NCBI GenBank assembly: GCA_904066235.2
Contig: CAJFCV020000003.1
Coordinates: 1,674,001 to 1,738,000, forward strand
From: Bursaphelenchus xylophilus
Lineage: Eukaryota > Nematoda > Chromadorea > Rhabditida > Aphelenchoididae
Direction: 5' to 3'
Length of the DNA stretch: 64,000 nucleotides
In this document: positions 22,031-32,270 of the stretch, piece after piece
Layout: each line of letters opens with the position of its first letter
How positions within the stretch are numbered: position 1 is the first letter of the stretch
The notes under the pieces: generated by a model
What the model was told of the DNA's origin: nothing
Databases searched by the model: none
Seen by the model: only the letters and a program-made list of their open reading frames with translations
Position numbers and translations under genes: made by a program

Positions 22031-25000
22031 TCAAGTTTTCTGATTTATTAGTCTCATTTTTTCCGACTCATCTTGTGACAGCCTTGCGAAGCCCAACATG
22101 TTATTTTTGTAATCTAACTGAACGCAATATTCCCTCAAAACCATCGACCCAAACATCCACTCCACATTATCCGGATTGGAATCAATTCCAGTCGCTGAAA
22201 GCGTTTCCAACGTCGTATAGGGCCCGGCATTCAACGAGGACTCGTTTATGTGTAGTGTGAGATTAGAATTGACCACAAATTCGTACTTTAGGTCGTTGCG
22301 CCCAGTTGTATTAACACTGTAAACATTCCCCCGCACGTCGGTTTCAAAGGGCACTAGGAAGCCGTCGTTTATAAACCGTACGAGAACATGTTTCGGCATT
22401 TTTAGCTCATTTTCAATCAGTATTACCTGAAAAGACGAGCGTTTTCAGAAGCGAAAAATTTGTTTGTCCAGGTCCGAACAAGATATCCAAGGTCTGAAAA
22501 AAGCATCCAGTTTTAAAACCGATACCTTATAATTGTGTTCAGACGTGTAGTCGAAAAACGACACTTTGATGGCCTCAAACATCCATTCTCGCGTTCCACA
22601 CACCTTCACCTCATTCCATTTGGGGCCACAGCCGTGAATGTTGGATTTTCCGAATACCATAATGCCGCTATAAGGTGGGAACACCATCGCAACCTTTTCC
22701 TCCTCAATGTGCCCTTTGTCATACAACATTTGAACGAAATTCTTGTTGTCGGGATCCCGGCCAAGGCCGATTTTTACTCTGAAAATTACAGGGTGTTTCG
22801 TGAAATACTCCAAAAGATATTTGCAAATATAATATCTTTGGGCTCTTTGCAGCGGTCCAAGCTGATGAAATTGTTTTTAAAATTCGAGCGATTTTGACTT
22901 GACACTTTAAGAAAAAAATTTGCAGTAAGGATGTACCCCTACTCTTATACCCCTATTCTATTCTTATAGGGGTACATCTTTACTGAATATATTGTTTGGA
23001 CGTCGCTATTTACATATTGGGCCAAAACATTTCCGCAAATATTTTACCCTAGAGCAAAGGTATTGCCAAAAAAATTTTTGTCCATTTTTGGCGCACCCTG
23101 TACAGTGAGGGACCTGGGGCCTGTTTCATCAACGAAAAATAAATAAAATAAACGAAAGGGAAAGCGAGAGAACACCCAAAACACGTTTCGAAGCGAGAGA
23201 GTCGCGACAGATTAGTAGAGACCATCTATAGAGCGGCGCATTTATCACAGCGATCGGAGTGACTTTTTACGTCCAAAACGGGGGGTTCTCAGCAGTAATC
23301 AGTGGATAACTCGGCTCCCGGTGGTCGTAGAATCACCCTTCCAAAAACCAAATAAAGCTATTCCTTAGAGCTACGTGATATCCAAATTTCATATTTATAC
23401 TTCAAAAAATGAACTCAGTAGACACCTAGTAGATCGTAGTATTCAACTTTTTTGACGTTTTTTTCTGAAAAACGTTATTATTTCAGTCAATTTTTAACAT
23501 AATGGGATAAAATTGGTACCAGTCGATAGCCAAACGTTTACTCTACAAAACTTTTTTAGAGGGGCGGTTTACTTCAAAAAATGAACTCGGTAGACACCTA
23601 GTAGATCACAGTATTTACGCTTTTTTTACGTTTTTCCGAAAAAAACCTTTGTTTTTCACTCAGTCTTTAACATAATGGGATAAAATTAGTACCAGTCGAT
23701 AGCCCAACGTCTAATCTATAAAAAATTTTTAGAGGGGCGGCTTCTTTTGCCCTGTGGCCTGCGAAACGTTCAATTTCGTGAGACGATGTCTTCTATTTGC
23801 GTAAAAAGTCCTTCGATCGTTTCCGAAAAAACCAAAAGAGAGGAAAAGGGCCCTCGAAACGCGATGGTTTTTTGTGTCAAAAACGGTGGTTCATGACAGT
23901 AAACATAGACGTTTCGCAGGCCACAGGGCAAAAGAAGCCGCCCCTCTAAAAATTTTTTATAGATTAGACGTTGGGCTATCGACTGGTAATTTTATCCCAT
24001 TATGTTAAAGACTGAGTGAAAAACAAAGTTTTTTCCCGAAAAAACGTAAAAAAAGCGTAAATACTGTGATCTACTAGGTGTCTACCGAGTTCATTTTTTG
24101 AAATAAACCGCCCCTCTAAAAAAGTTTTGTAGAGTAAACGTTTGGCTATCGACTGGTACCAATTTTATCCCATTATGTTAAAAATTGACTGAAATAATAA
24201 CGTTTTTCAGAAAAAAACGTCAAAAAAGTTGAATACTACGATCTACTAGGTGTCTACTGAGTTAATTTTTTGAAGTATAAATATGAAATTTGGATATCAC
24301 GTAGCTCTAGGGAATAGCTTTATTTGGTTTTTGGAAGGGTGATTCTACGACCACCGGGAGCCGAGTTATCCACTGATTACTGCTGAGAACCCCCCGTTTT
24401 GGACGTAAAAAGTCACTCCGATCGCTGTGATAAATGCGCCGCTCTATAGATGGTCTCTACTAATCTGTCGCGACTCTCTCGCTTCGAAACGTGTTTTGGG
24501 TGTTCTCTCGCTTTCCCTTTCGTTTATTTTATTTATTTTTCGTTGATGAAACAGGCCCCTGATCCAGTAGCACAAAACATACCATTTTGCATCCGGGAGG
24601 CATCAAAAATGTGGCAAATTGCTTCCCTCTTCAAGTGAAAAAAACTTTGTTTTGAAGGGCGCGCGAAAAAAAATTGTGTGCTTAAGGGTTGGAAGGTACA
24701 CTTTTTTTACCTGAAGGTTGAATTTTTAATAATTTTCGATCATTATTTTCTCAACATTAACATAAGATTTGATGACGCAGTTTGTATACGTGGAATGGCA
24801 ACGTCTTATAGTCTAACAGCCATTTTTTAGTTTTGTTACATCTATTGCGGCTAGCCAAATATACACCGACTTGTAAGCACTACTTTTTATTTTTTCCTTT
24901 TTTCGACACCGATCGGCGGCCGAAAAAATGTTCGGAACGCTGTGGGGCGCGCTTTTGAAATCGGAGTTTTTTCACATCGAGAGGGAAGAATTTTGCCACA

Positions 25001-25831
25001 TTTTTTGATGTTTCCCGGATGCAAAATGGTACGCTTTTTACCACTGGATCAGGTCACCCGCTACTTTTGGGAGCATTGCGTGAAACGCGCTATTCCGCTA
25101 GAGTACGAAAAAATAAGGAGGTACGGCTAAGAAAAATATGATGATGAAAGCCGGAGGGCGGCCTATACTGGGTCTTACTGTCCAAAAAGGCCCATCTTAT
25201 CAAAGGTGTTGATGGTTTGCAAGGCGAACCGTTGAATCCCGACGTCAATGAGAGTCCCATCGGACTGTCGGAAACAAATCTCATCCTCCGCCCAAACTCC
25301 ATAGTGTTGCAGGTCTGTGCCGCGCCAATAGTCTTTCGATATCTTTAGCGCCGTCGAGTTATGTTTGTAACCCTGCAGCGTGTCCTCGCAGTTCTTAACA
25401 ATCCAAGGTTTTGCGATGCAACACATTGGACTGCAATATAGATGGCAAAAGTTGGCTGAAAATTAATTGGTAAAGGTGCTGGTGGCCGACAAAGAAAAAT
25501 AATACGATAAATTTCAATTCTTACGATCGTAGCAATACGACCGGCATTTTCCGTATGTTTTCCCACATTCGTCGTCCAGTACAATGATTTCGGGCACGCT
25601 TAGAGAGAATTCGGTGACCATGTATTGCATGGATGTGCCGTAAAAAAAGTGGAAGTCGACTGAATTTACAACATTGTTAGACGTAGCGGTAAAGTAAAAA
25701 TTTATTTCGTTTTTTTGAAACAACTTACGGTCAACTAAAAATGAATGAACTGGAATCTCTATTGAAGCCGTGACATGACGAATAGTTAGGGAAGTTATTA
25801 GAATTAGGTTAAAATTTGGGTGTCTTTCCAT
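22031..25831 (-). CDS. F5: inverted, most divergent F-family aspartic-protease-like gene
   Basis: Exons complement(25729..25831, 25525..25659, 25179..25455, 22526..22778, 22031..22426); 387 residues. Start ATG at 25831 gives MERHPNFNLILITSLTI, a signal-like segment. Exon lengths 103/135/277/253 equal F3, and 396 equals F2. Exon 3 has FCHLYCSPMCC; exon 4 has IGLGRDPDNKNFVQMLYDKG, GIMVFGK and VCGTREWMF; exon 5 has FGSMVLREYCVQL and NMLGFA. The DTG positions read FSLSVPEI and LIENELKMP. The C-terminal tail is close to F2. Intron 3 is 2.4 kb and contains a chain of nested elements that ends 10 bp from the exon 4 acceptor. Reading frame and splice sites are intact, so the gene is probably functional. 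Confidence 0.72.
22789..23100. mobile_element. CAGGGTG-ended element (mariner-like MITE)
   Basis: TA, then CAGGGTGTTTCG at the left; GGCGCACCCTG, then TA at the right; 312 bp, no ORF. A 70-bp hairpin (GTAAGGATGTACCCC) lies inside near 22923-22985. It directly abuts an R-family MITE and shares its TA. Confidence 0.65.
23103..25063. mobile_element. R-family MITE split by two insertions
   Basis: It starts CAGTGAGGGACCTG at 23103; R-family sequence resumes at 24559 and runs to about 25063 (GGATCAGGTCACCCGC). The first interruption is the 1,442-bp palindrome. The second, about 24664-24940, is an unrecognised insert of about 275 bp within the central GGGCGCGC segment. Confidence 0.75.
23117..24558. 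mobile_element. 1,442-bp palindrome, PIF/Harbinger-like
   Basis: Ends GGGCCTGTTTCATCAACG and its inverse, flanked on both sides by CTG, giving a 3-bp duplication; the R-family host sequence is restored if one CTG is removed. The arms are about 640 bp with few mismatches. Each arm contains two tandem diverged units of about 175 bp (GTAGACACCTAGTAGATC ... AGAGGGGCGG). The loop is about 23765-23925. The 3-bp duplication and GGGCCTGTTT terminus fit PIF/Harbinger. No transposase is encoded. Confidence 0.8.
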
Positions 25832-26440
25832 CTCAACGTTTACGTTTGTTTGGGAGAATTTGTTGTACGCTTATTGATAAGCGGATTTGAGAAGAATTTT
25901 CGACTTAGTGATCGTGAATAAACCTTTCGTGAAAAAACGATTAGAGTTAAGAAAGTAAGGGACATGTGAGCCGGTTGTTAATTATGTAGACTTACAGCGC
26001 CTGTGGGAAGCGGTCGAGGCTCAATTATGATGGCTTTCTATCGTGCCAGATTCCACAGAATTTGGAGTTTCAATCATGTATCAGCTTTCTGAAGAAGAGA
26101 GGTAGAGATGTCCTCAGTGTCAACTGTTTCCCCCGATGTTCGAGAATGTTCGATGAGGAGGTTCCGAAGCGAAGCCCCTGAATCACGATATCGTAATCTG
26201 GTGGAGGTTGCTGCATAATTTGTTTTCGTAGTTTTGTTTTATGGTTTATTGTGTTGTTGAAGTGCTGTTCTATTCTATTTTTTAATGTATAATGGTTGAA
26301 TTCCGTCGTTGATAAATCTACATATTTATTCGAGTCGAGCCATCATATTCACATTGCCATCTAAGGGGAACGATTTCGCATCAAATACCCTTATTCTATA
26401 TCGGCAACCTTCCACTTAGAAGGCCAAGTATTTTCAGGTA
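25832..26440. other. 5' flank of F5, no other gene
   Basis: It shows no clear similarity to the promoters of F1-F3. It contains CTTATTGATAAGCGG and AT-rich sequence. No ORF or repeat stands out. Confidence 0.4.
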
Positions 26441-26688
26441 CAGGGATCCAGTGGCAAAAAACTTACCATTTTGCATCCGGGAGTTATCAAAAAATGTAGC
26501 AGAATACCTCCCTCTCCAAGTGAAAAAACCCAATTTCAAAAGCGCGCCCGCTATTTTTTTTGTAAGGGAAAGGGCGCGCCGTTCAAAACGGAGTTTTTTA
26601 GTTGGAGAGGGAGGCATTTTGCTACATTTTTTGATACTTTCCGGATGCAAAATTATACGTTTTTTGCCACTGGATCAAGTCCATCACT
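26441..26688. mobile_element. R-family MITE, full length
   Basis: A palindrome of about 248 bp flanked by TA, with CCAGTGGCAAAAAACTTACC at the left and its inverse at the right. It lies between F5 and the gene at 26909. Confidence 0.8.
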
Positions 26689-26908
26689 ATAGAGTTGCAT
26701 AAGGTATTTTAAATATGGTATTTGGCGCAGACAACACCGCAAGACCAGAGCCAATCTCGTTGAATCCTTTTCAACGAGGAAAGAAAGTCGGTCTAACGCC
26801 TCTATGGAAAGTCTACGCACTTTATGAAAGCCTAATAGCAGATATGTAGAACTGAAAACAAAATTATCCAAAGTTTGTTTTAACATTCATTGCAACCCCA
26901 TTAACTCC

Positions 26909-29900
26909 TCAATTCGAAGCCAGGATGGCGAAGAACGAGGCCATGACAAATGACAGCGAGCATGCAGCGGCTGACTTTCTTCCACCTTTTTTGTCTGCTC
27001 GATCCCCTTCCACCTGGCCTCCATCCGGTTTCTTTTTATTCTCAGCCAGGCCAATTTCCAGGTCACCACTGCGGGTCATGCCAATTGACAGACAGTAATG
27101 CTGCAGGAACTCGGAGCCAAACGCAAAGTCGTACGGGAAGTCGGCAGGCTTCTTCGAAAACTTGGCCTTGTATTGATCGGTCTGCAATTTACAAACACAT
27201 TGACAGTTATCAGCCTGTCGGGAAAATAATGAGCACAATGTCGCTGCTGACTAACGAGGGAATGGTCTGAACTTCCCCCAGCGTTTGGGAAAATGACTAG
27301 TACAGTTGGATAGAGCATGCCAACTTTGGTAAAAAGAGCCATTTTCCAGCTGCGGAATAAGCCCGGCCGACGAGAAAAATCGACCGAAAGTTCCACAAAA
27401 ATTTCCTCTTTCTCTTCCCTTGGAAAAGAAGAGCGGTGTCCGATGGTTCGGTTAGCCGAGTGGATTAAGCATCCGCTCGATATTCTTTTGGGGGTTGGTT
27501 CGATTCCGGGGTCTCGCGAAGGGCCGTGATAAGGCAGGCTTTGATAAGCAAGATCAAGCTCTAACAAACCAAAAAAAATATTTTGCCATTTTTATACGTT
27601 TTATAGGGGCATTATACCAAAACAATAATCGTCAAAGCGATGGAACGTCGAAGTAATACTGGTTTGGTGATAGACTTGACTTTGAAAAACGCAAAATAAA
27701 ATTCTTTGGGTTGTTAGAGTTTGATCTTGCTCATCAAAGCCTTATCATGGTCCTTCGCGAGACCCCGGAATCGAACCAACCCCCAAAAGAATACCGAGCG
27801 GATGCCTAATCCACTCGGCTAACCGAACCATCGGACACCGCCCTTCTTTTCCGAGGGAAGAGAAATTGGAAATTTTTGTGGAACTTTCGGTCGATTTTTC
27901 TCGTCGGCCGGGCTTATTCCGCAGCTGGAAAATGGCTCTTTTTACCAAAGTTGACATGCTCTATCCGCCTGTACTAGTCATTTTCCCAAACGCTGGGGGA
28001 AGTTCAGACCATTCCCTCGTAAGATAAAAAAGACTAATGTAGGTTTAACTTACAGTCGCATTGTATTCTCCGTACTCTTTTCCAGCCAGTTCAAACGTTG
28101 TGGAGGAAACATTGAACGATATTGTCGGTAGCTCCGTATCCTTATCATATGTTCTGGCGAAATGCTTATCAAAAATGGCGTCCTCAGCGACTCCGTTTTG
28201 TCCAACCATGAATGCAATCTTCTTTTTTTCAAACTTCTCGTCTCCGATTTTAATACTGTAACGGGAAGATAATACACTTTTTTTCAAAAGTTCGTAGACT
28301 TGTTGTGTCAAGGATTTTCAATTTAAAAATCGCCGCGACATAAGTCTTTTTCAAGAACACCTTTTGTCGCGGCGTGCGCACTTTTGAAAAAAGCGTAAAA
28401 ATGGACTGAATAAAGACAACTCGTTTAACCCACTCAGCCTCAAACGTCCAGGATTTCTGATCCGTATTTGCAGTGGTGAAGCTGCCGCATCGCCCGCTCT
28501 CCAGATTCCCGATGGCTATTAAACCGCTGGCGTCTGCGTCGCCTTTCATCTCTTTGTTTTTCTGAAATTAGTAGTAGTTTTGAGGCCGTTGAAACTTTGT
28601 TCATAAAAATTTGTCAGTCATCGCTCAAATGAAAGCCTTTCATGGATTCTTTACCTTTGCCAGTTCCTTCCAGCTCTCCTGGATGACGAGCTGCTTAGCG
28701 CTCAGACTCTCCGCATTCAACAATTTTTTGATGATGCTGCTCTGTTCGTCCTCACTGTCCCGGGCCGGCGCCAATCCGAGAACGCCGGAATAGAGCCAAG
28801 GGACTTGGGGGTTGGCCGAAGTGGCGGCAACCACATTGACCGTAAACTCGATTTCAAGTGTTAGGGTCTCCCGGTACCATTTTCCTTGTAACTCATAGTT
28901 GCCGTATTTTTTGTCGTCTTTAAATTCTTTTAATTCCTTTGCGCTGAAAAGAATTGGTGAGACTATCAGTCAGCCGGGAAAATAATGAGTACGAGTCGCA
29001 TCCGAAGATCGCATCGCCGCCGAGAAAGTGAACTGTGTCGCGGCGTAATCAAATTGCATTGCAGTTCAGCGACGCGACCGTCGCAACGACGCTGTGTTCA
29101 TTATCAGTCTGTCGGGAAAATAACGGCGGATCGTCGCGCCTTGGAATCGCCCATCATCGCTTTGCGACTGCAAGCCGCGGCTTGGGATTTGGTGCGCGAT
29201 AGCGGCGAGGCGAGACATTTTGTTGCGACGATCCGCCGTTATTTTTCCGACAGACCGATATTTTTCGACGGAGGGATACTACTCGGTCGAGAAGGTTGTC
29301 ACGATTCCGTGAGAATTTCCCAAGAATTCGCCGACAAATATTGTGAGAAAATGTAATGGTCGGGGTCGCTTTTCGGTCACTTTTTGTTTCCCTCGCGAAT
29401 AAGCGTCATCTCACGTCAATCCAAAATAGAATTAGAAATTTCCCGCCCTTTTTGGTGATTCGTTCAAAACGAAACGTCACTATCCGATAAAAAGCATTTT
29501 CTTCCCTCTCTTCTTCCTTTTCGAGAAAAAGGAATTATTTCGGGCGAGAAAAAGTGCCGATAATTTTATGACATTTCGTCTCTCTGTTAAATCAAAAAAA
29601 AACGATACGAAGTTTCGAAACGGTTCAGGAAATGCGTTGGATTCACGTTCGTCTGTGATGGTCGGCTCTCATTTACCCGTCTGGTCGAGTGGATTCAATG
29701 AAAATGAGCCCAGCCTTGTGTCTTTTTTTCAGCTAACAATCTATCTGCTAGGGCTTAGCCTGGTTTACTATTCGTGAAGACAAGCTAGGGGCCTTCACTC
29801 CTTGACCCATGCAGTTAGGGACAATGTGCAGATTTTTTGTCGGCCTTTTTTTCGCTGCAGCTTCCTGTTCCCTCCATCCGTTTCAAAACATTTTCCACTG

Positions 29901-30640
29901 GTAATTTCTTTCTCTGCGTCCAAAGTTTGCGCCAATTTCGTTGAGAAAAGGTTGCGTCGCAGCGATATTGGACTTGCACGGTGCAAGAGGAAGTTTTATT
30001 TTCTCACAGTCCATGTCACAAAAATCACTCCGGAAAGTTTGCAAACAGACTAGGCAGCATCAATGAACAGAACTGGAGCCTTAAGGCACTCTGCACGCAA
30101 AAAATGCAAGTTTTCGCAGTCCACCAAAAATTTAATCATACGGTGGTTCGACGTACCTCGGCTTATACGTTGTAACTCCGTCGACAACGGCCGAACACTT
30201 TGCTGCCTTGCAATCGTCATGGAGGAAGACGGAGTAGGGACGGTTGAGGTCGAGTTGTGCTCGCAAGTAAGTTTTTCCAAGCGCGGGAGCGATAAATACA
30301 GGTTTGTCTAAATACACATAATTGAAAAAATGGAGTTTGTCATTTTACAGCATAAGAAGAATAAAAAAAAACTGTTTTTTGGCTCGTGCCACGGAAGCGC
30401 GCCGGAATAATTGAAAACAGTAAAGTAAACACATAATTATTACGATAGAATATCACCAAAATTCTCTTTGTTATTAGTACAACGTGTATGTTGTACGAAT
30501 AGCAAAAGTAATTTTCTGGACGTTCGTTTCCCAAGACGTAAATAAAAAGACTGGTTTAAATGCTTACTTGAGCCCTTCGACTGATCTCCCAAAACAGCAG
30601 CCACAAAATACAGTAAGATAGCGAAATGACAAACGTCCAT
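26909..30640 (-). CDS. I: aspartic-protease-like protein without catalytic motifs, GPI-type tail
   Basis: Exons complement(30568..30640, 30157..30307, 28655..28943, 28434..28561, 28054..28255, 26909..27181); 371 residues, all phases agree. The signal peptide is MDVCHFAILLYFVAAVLG. The pepsin order is visible: YLRAQLDL, then YSVFLHDDCKAAKC where DTGS would stand; YGNYELQGKWY (flap region); YSGVLGLAPAR with SIIKKLL; SWTFEADIKIGDEKF; KIAFMVGQNGVAEDAI where the second DTG would stand; FAFGSEFLQHYCLSI and GDLEIGLAENK at the C-lobe end. A hydrophilic linker and a hydrophobic end (SAAACSLSFVMASFFAILAS) suggest GPI anchoring. The exon 4 donor (GA then GTGGGT) is the least certain. Catalysis is not expected. 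Confidence 0.75.
27210..27240. mobile_element. S-family MITE, left end only
   Basis: TA then TCAGCCTGTCGGGAAAATAATGAGC. It is interrupted by the start of the tRNA-like inverted pair. Confidence 0.6.
27245..28020. repeat. inverted pair with tRNA-like pol III promoter
   Basis: Two copies of a unit of about 310 bp, in opposite directions, around a spacer of about 150 bp in intron 5 of gene I. Outer ends: ACGAGGGAATGGTCTGAAC and its inverse. Each unit contains GGTTAGCCGAGTGGATTAAG (A-box and D-arm like) and, about 30 bp later, GGTTCGATTCC (exact B-box consensus). This arrangement is that of a leucine- or serine-type tRNA head, so the unit looks like a SINE. No proper acceptor stem closes a functional tRNA. 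Confidence 0.65.
28966..29103. mobile_element. S-family MITE, subtype 1, right end cut
   Basis: TA then TCAGTCAGCCGGGAAAATAATGAG; the interior is typical. The right end stops at GTTCATTA, where the next copy begins. Intron 2 of gene I. Confidence 0.75.
29104..29258. mobile_element. S-family MITE, subtype 2
   Basis: A full-length copy with ends TCAGTCTGTCGGGAAAATAACG and CGTTATTTTTCCGACAGACCGA, followed by TA. It appears inserted at the end of the preceding copy. Confidence 0.8.
29412..29649. mobile_element. C-family element, diverged copy
   Basis: CACGTCAATCCAAAATAG at the left and TTGGATTCACGTT at the right. Flanks CATCT and CGTCT differ at one of five positions. It is 238 bp, in intron 2 of gene I. 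Confidence 0.7.
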
Positions 30641-32270
30641 GATGAACCGACTTTGTTGTAAAAACCGCGGGCTTTTATGACAGCCCTACTAAAGACTTAT
30701 AAGGTGTGTTAAAATCGCCAATAATCCTGATAAGCCGCTTCCTTTGTTTTGGAGCTTGAAAATCGGCGATATCATAACAAAGTCATTGTTTTGCATCGCC
30801 GCTCCCATGTCTCAGGAATGCACGGTGGACGTAAAAAATACCACGAAATGCGCTATAGGGCCACTACAGCCATGTGCGAATTACGGCTTTTACGAGGGTT
30901 GAGGCGAGATGCCAAAAAAGTGCTTTCTCCCTGCAGCGAAAAAAGAGCCGGCATGCTGCAATAATCACTGCATAAAAATTATGGATCTTTGTTTTTCAGA
31001 ATAAGGTTTAGTCTCCTCCATCTTACAATAACCTAGGGTTAAGAAAACTAGGGTAAACAGTAGTTAAAATTAAAGAAAGTTGTTATATTGTAAGTCTTCG
31101 CTGAGCCTTTGCCGAACATCCGCCGAGCATTGAACAGCTTCTGCGGGCCACTTTGGCACCACCTCTATCTTTTTTTCAGTTCTCCGTCTGTCCTATGTTT
31201 GTATCGACCGATTTTGTGTTCACCCGAACTGTCGTACACCCGAAAAGTCGGACGCGAAAATAAGTATGTATTATGGCACTCCTTCCTTTGTTATGATTTT
31301 CTGAATAGCCTCTTTAGCATACAAACATGTATGCTCATCTTATCAAAGATGTTGTTCGGATACGTCTAAATCACCAAGGCAAAGCGAATGCGGATATTCT
31401 CAGTCTGTCGGAAAAATAGTGAGCACTCTGTCGCATCGAAAATCGTATCGCCGTCGAGAAAAGGAATAGCGTCGCGTCAAACTCAAATTGCATTTCACAG
31501 GGCGCAGCTAGGGGGGACTGGGGGGAGGTAAACATTTTGTAAATACGTAGTGACCCAATTTTAAAAGTTCGACGTAGGGCGGTGTATCTATCTGTCCGTT
31601 TCAACATTTGTAAGTTCGAGAAGCCGAAATGCCAATGAACCTGTTTACAACCTCTAGTCAAAGCTTTATTTACCCTGATATTATAATACAGGGTGGGGCA
31701 TCTTTGTGGCCGGGTTTGAATGGGCTATAACTTCTTTAGTCTTTGGCCAAATCTTAAATTTCTTTTTTTCCCTGAATCGTCAGACAACCCCATTTTGTTT
31801 GATACCAAATACTTATACATAGATAAGTGTCATCTACAGTTATTGGATTTGTTCTTGTAGTTCGTTTTTTTCGGTTGGTTTTTCGGTCTTTCCCGGTGTT
31901 TACGAAAATGGAGTACGGTGTGGAAGAAAAACTACACCGTTTCAAAAGTGCTTAGACTTTGTGTCGCAAGTTTTCCTCGCTCTACAGTATACGCACTTTT
32001 TAAGAAGGCGTAGTATTAAAATGTAATAACTATTGTCCTTATTGAGTTTACATATTTATTCTCAGAAGCTCAAATAGGACAAAAATTAGCGAGCAAAGAC
32101 CTATCCCTACAAAACATCGTACTATTTCAAAACCCTCTAGCGTCATTATTGGATTAAACCTCGGATTCAATTAGACACAACTTCGGCTCTGGAATTGTGT
32201 TAGCCCGAAAACGTGCGGCTCCCCTAAAGGTTACCGTGTTTCATCGCATTTTTGTAACTCTACGTGATTA
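30641..32270. other. intergenic, repeats only
   Basis: 5' flank of gene I and of the chemoreceptor. It contains a left S-family end at 31399, a CAGGGTGGGGC terminus at about 31691 suggesting another mariner-like fragment, and a GTCTTCGCTGAGCCTTTGCC segment related to ones near 8618 and 46387. No gene is supported. Confidence 0.45.
31399..31500. mobile_element. S-family MITE, left two thirds
   Basis: TCAGTCTGTCGGAAAAATAGTGAGC with the subtype-1 interior; it breaks off at GGCGCAGCTAGG. Confidence 0.65.

Noticed and set aside
23290..23330. CAGTGGATAACTCGGCTCC resembles the start of 5.8S rRNA.
   Set aside because: The similarity is limited to about 20 bases and stops where the conserved 5.8S core should follow. 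It also lies inside both arms of the palindromic element.
27430..27530. Possible functional tRNA genes (A and B boxes in each arm).
   Set aside because: I could not close an acceptor stem around the boxes, and the anticodon arm is not convincing. It is treated as a tRNA-derived repeat.
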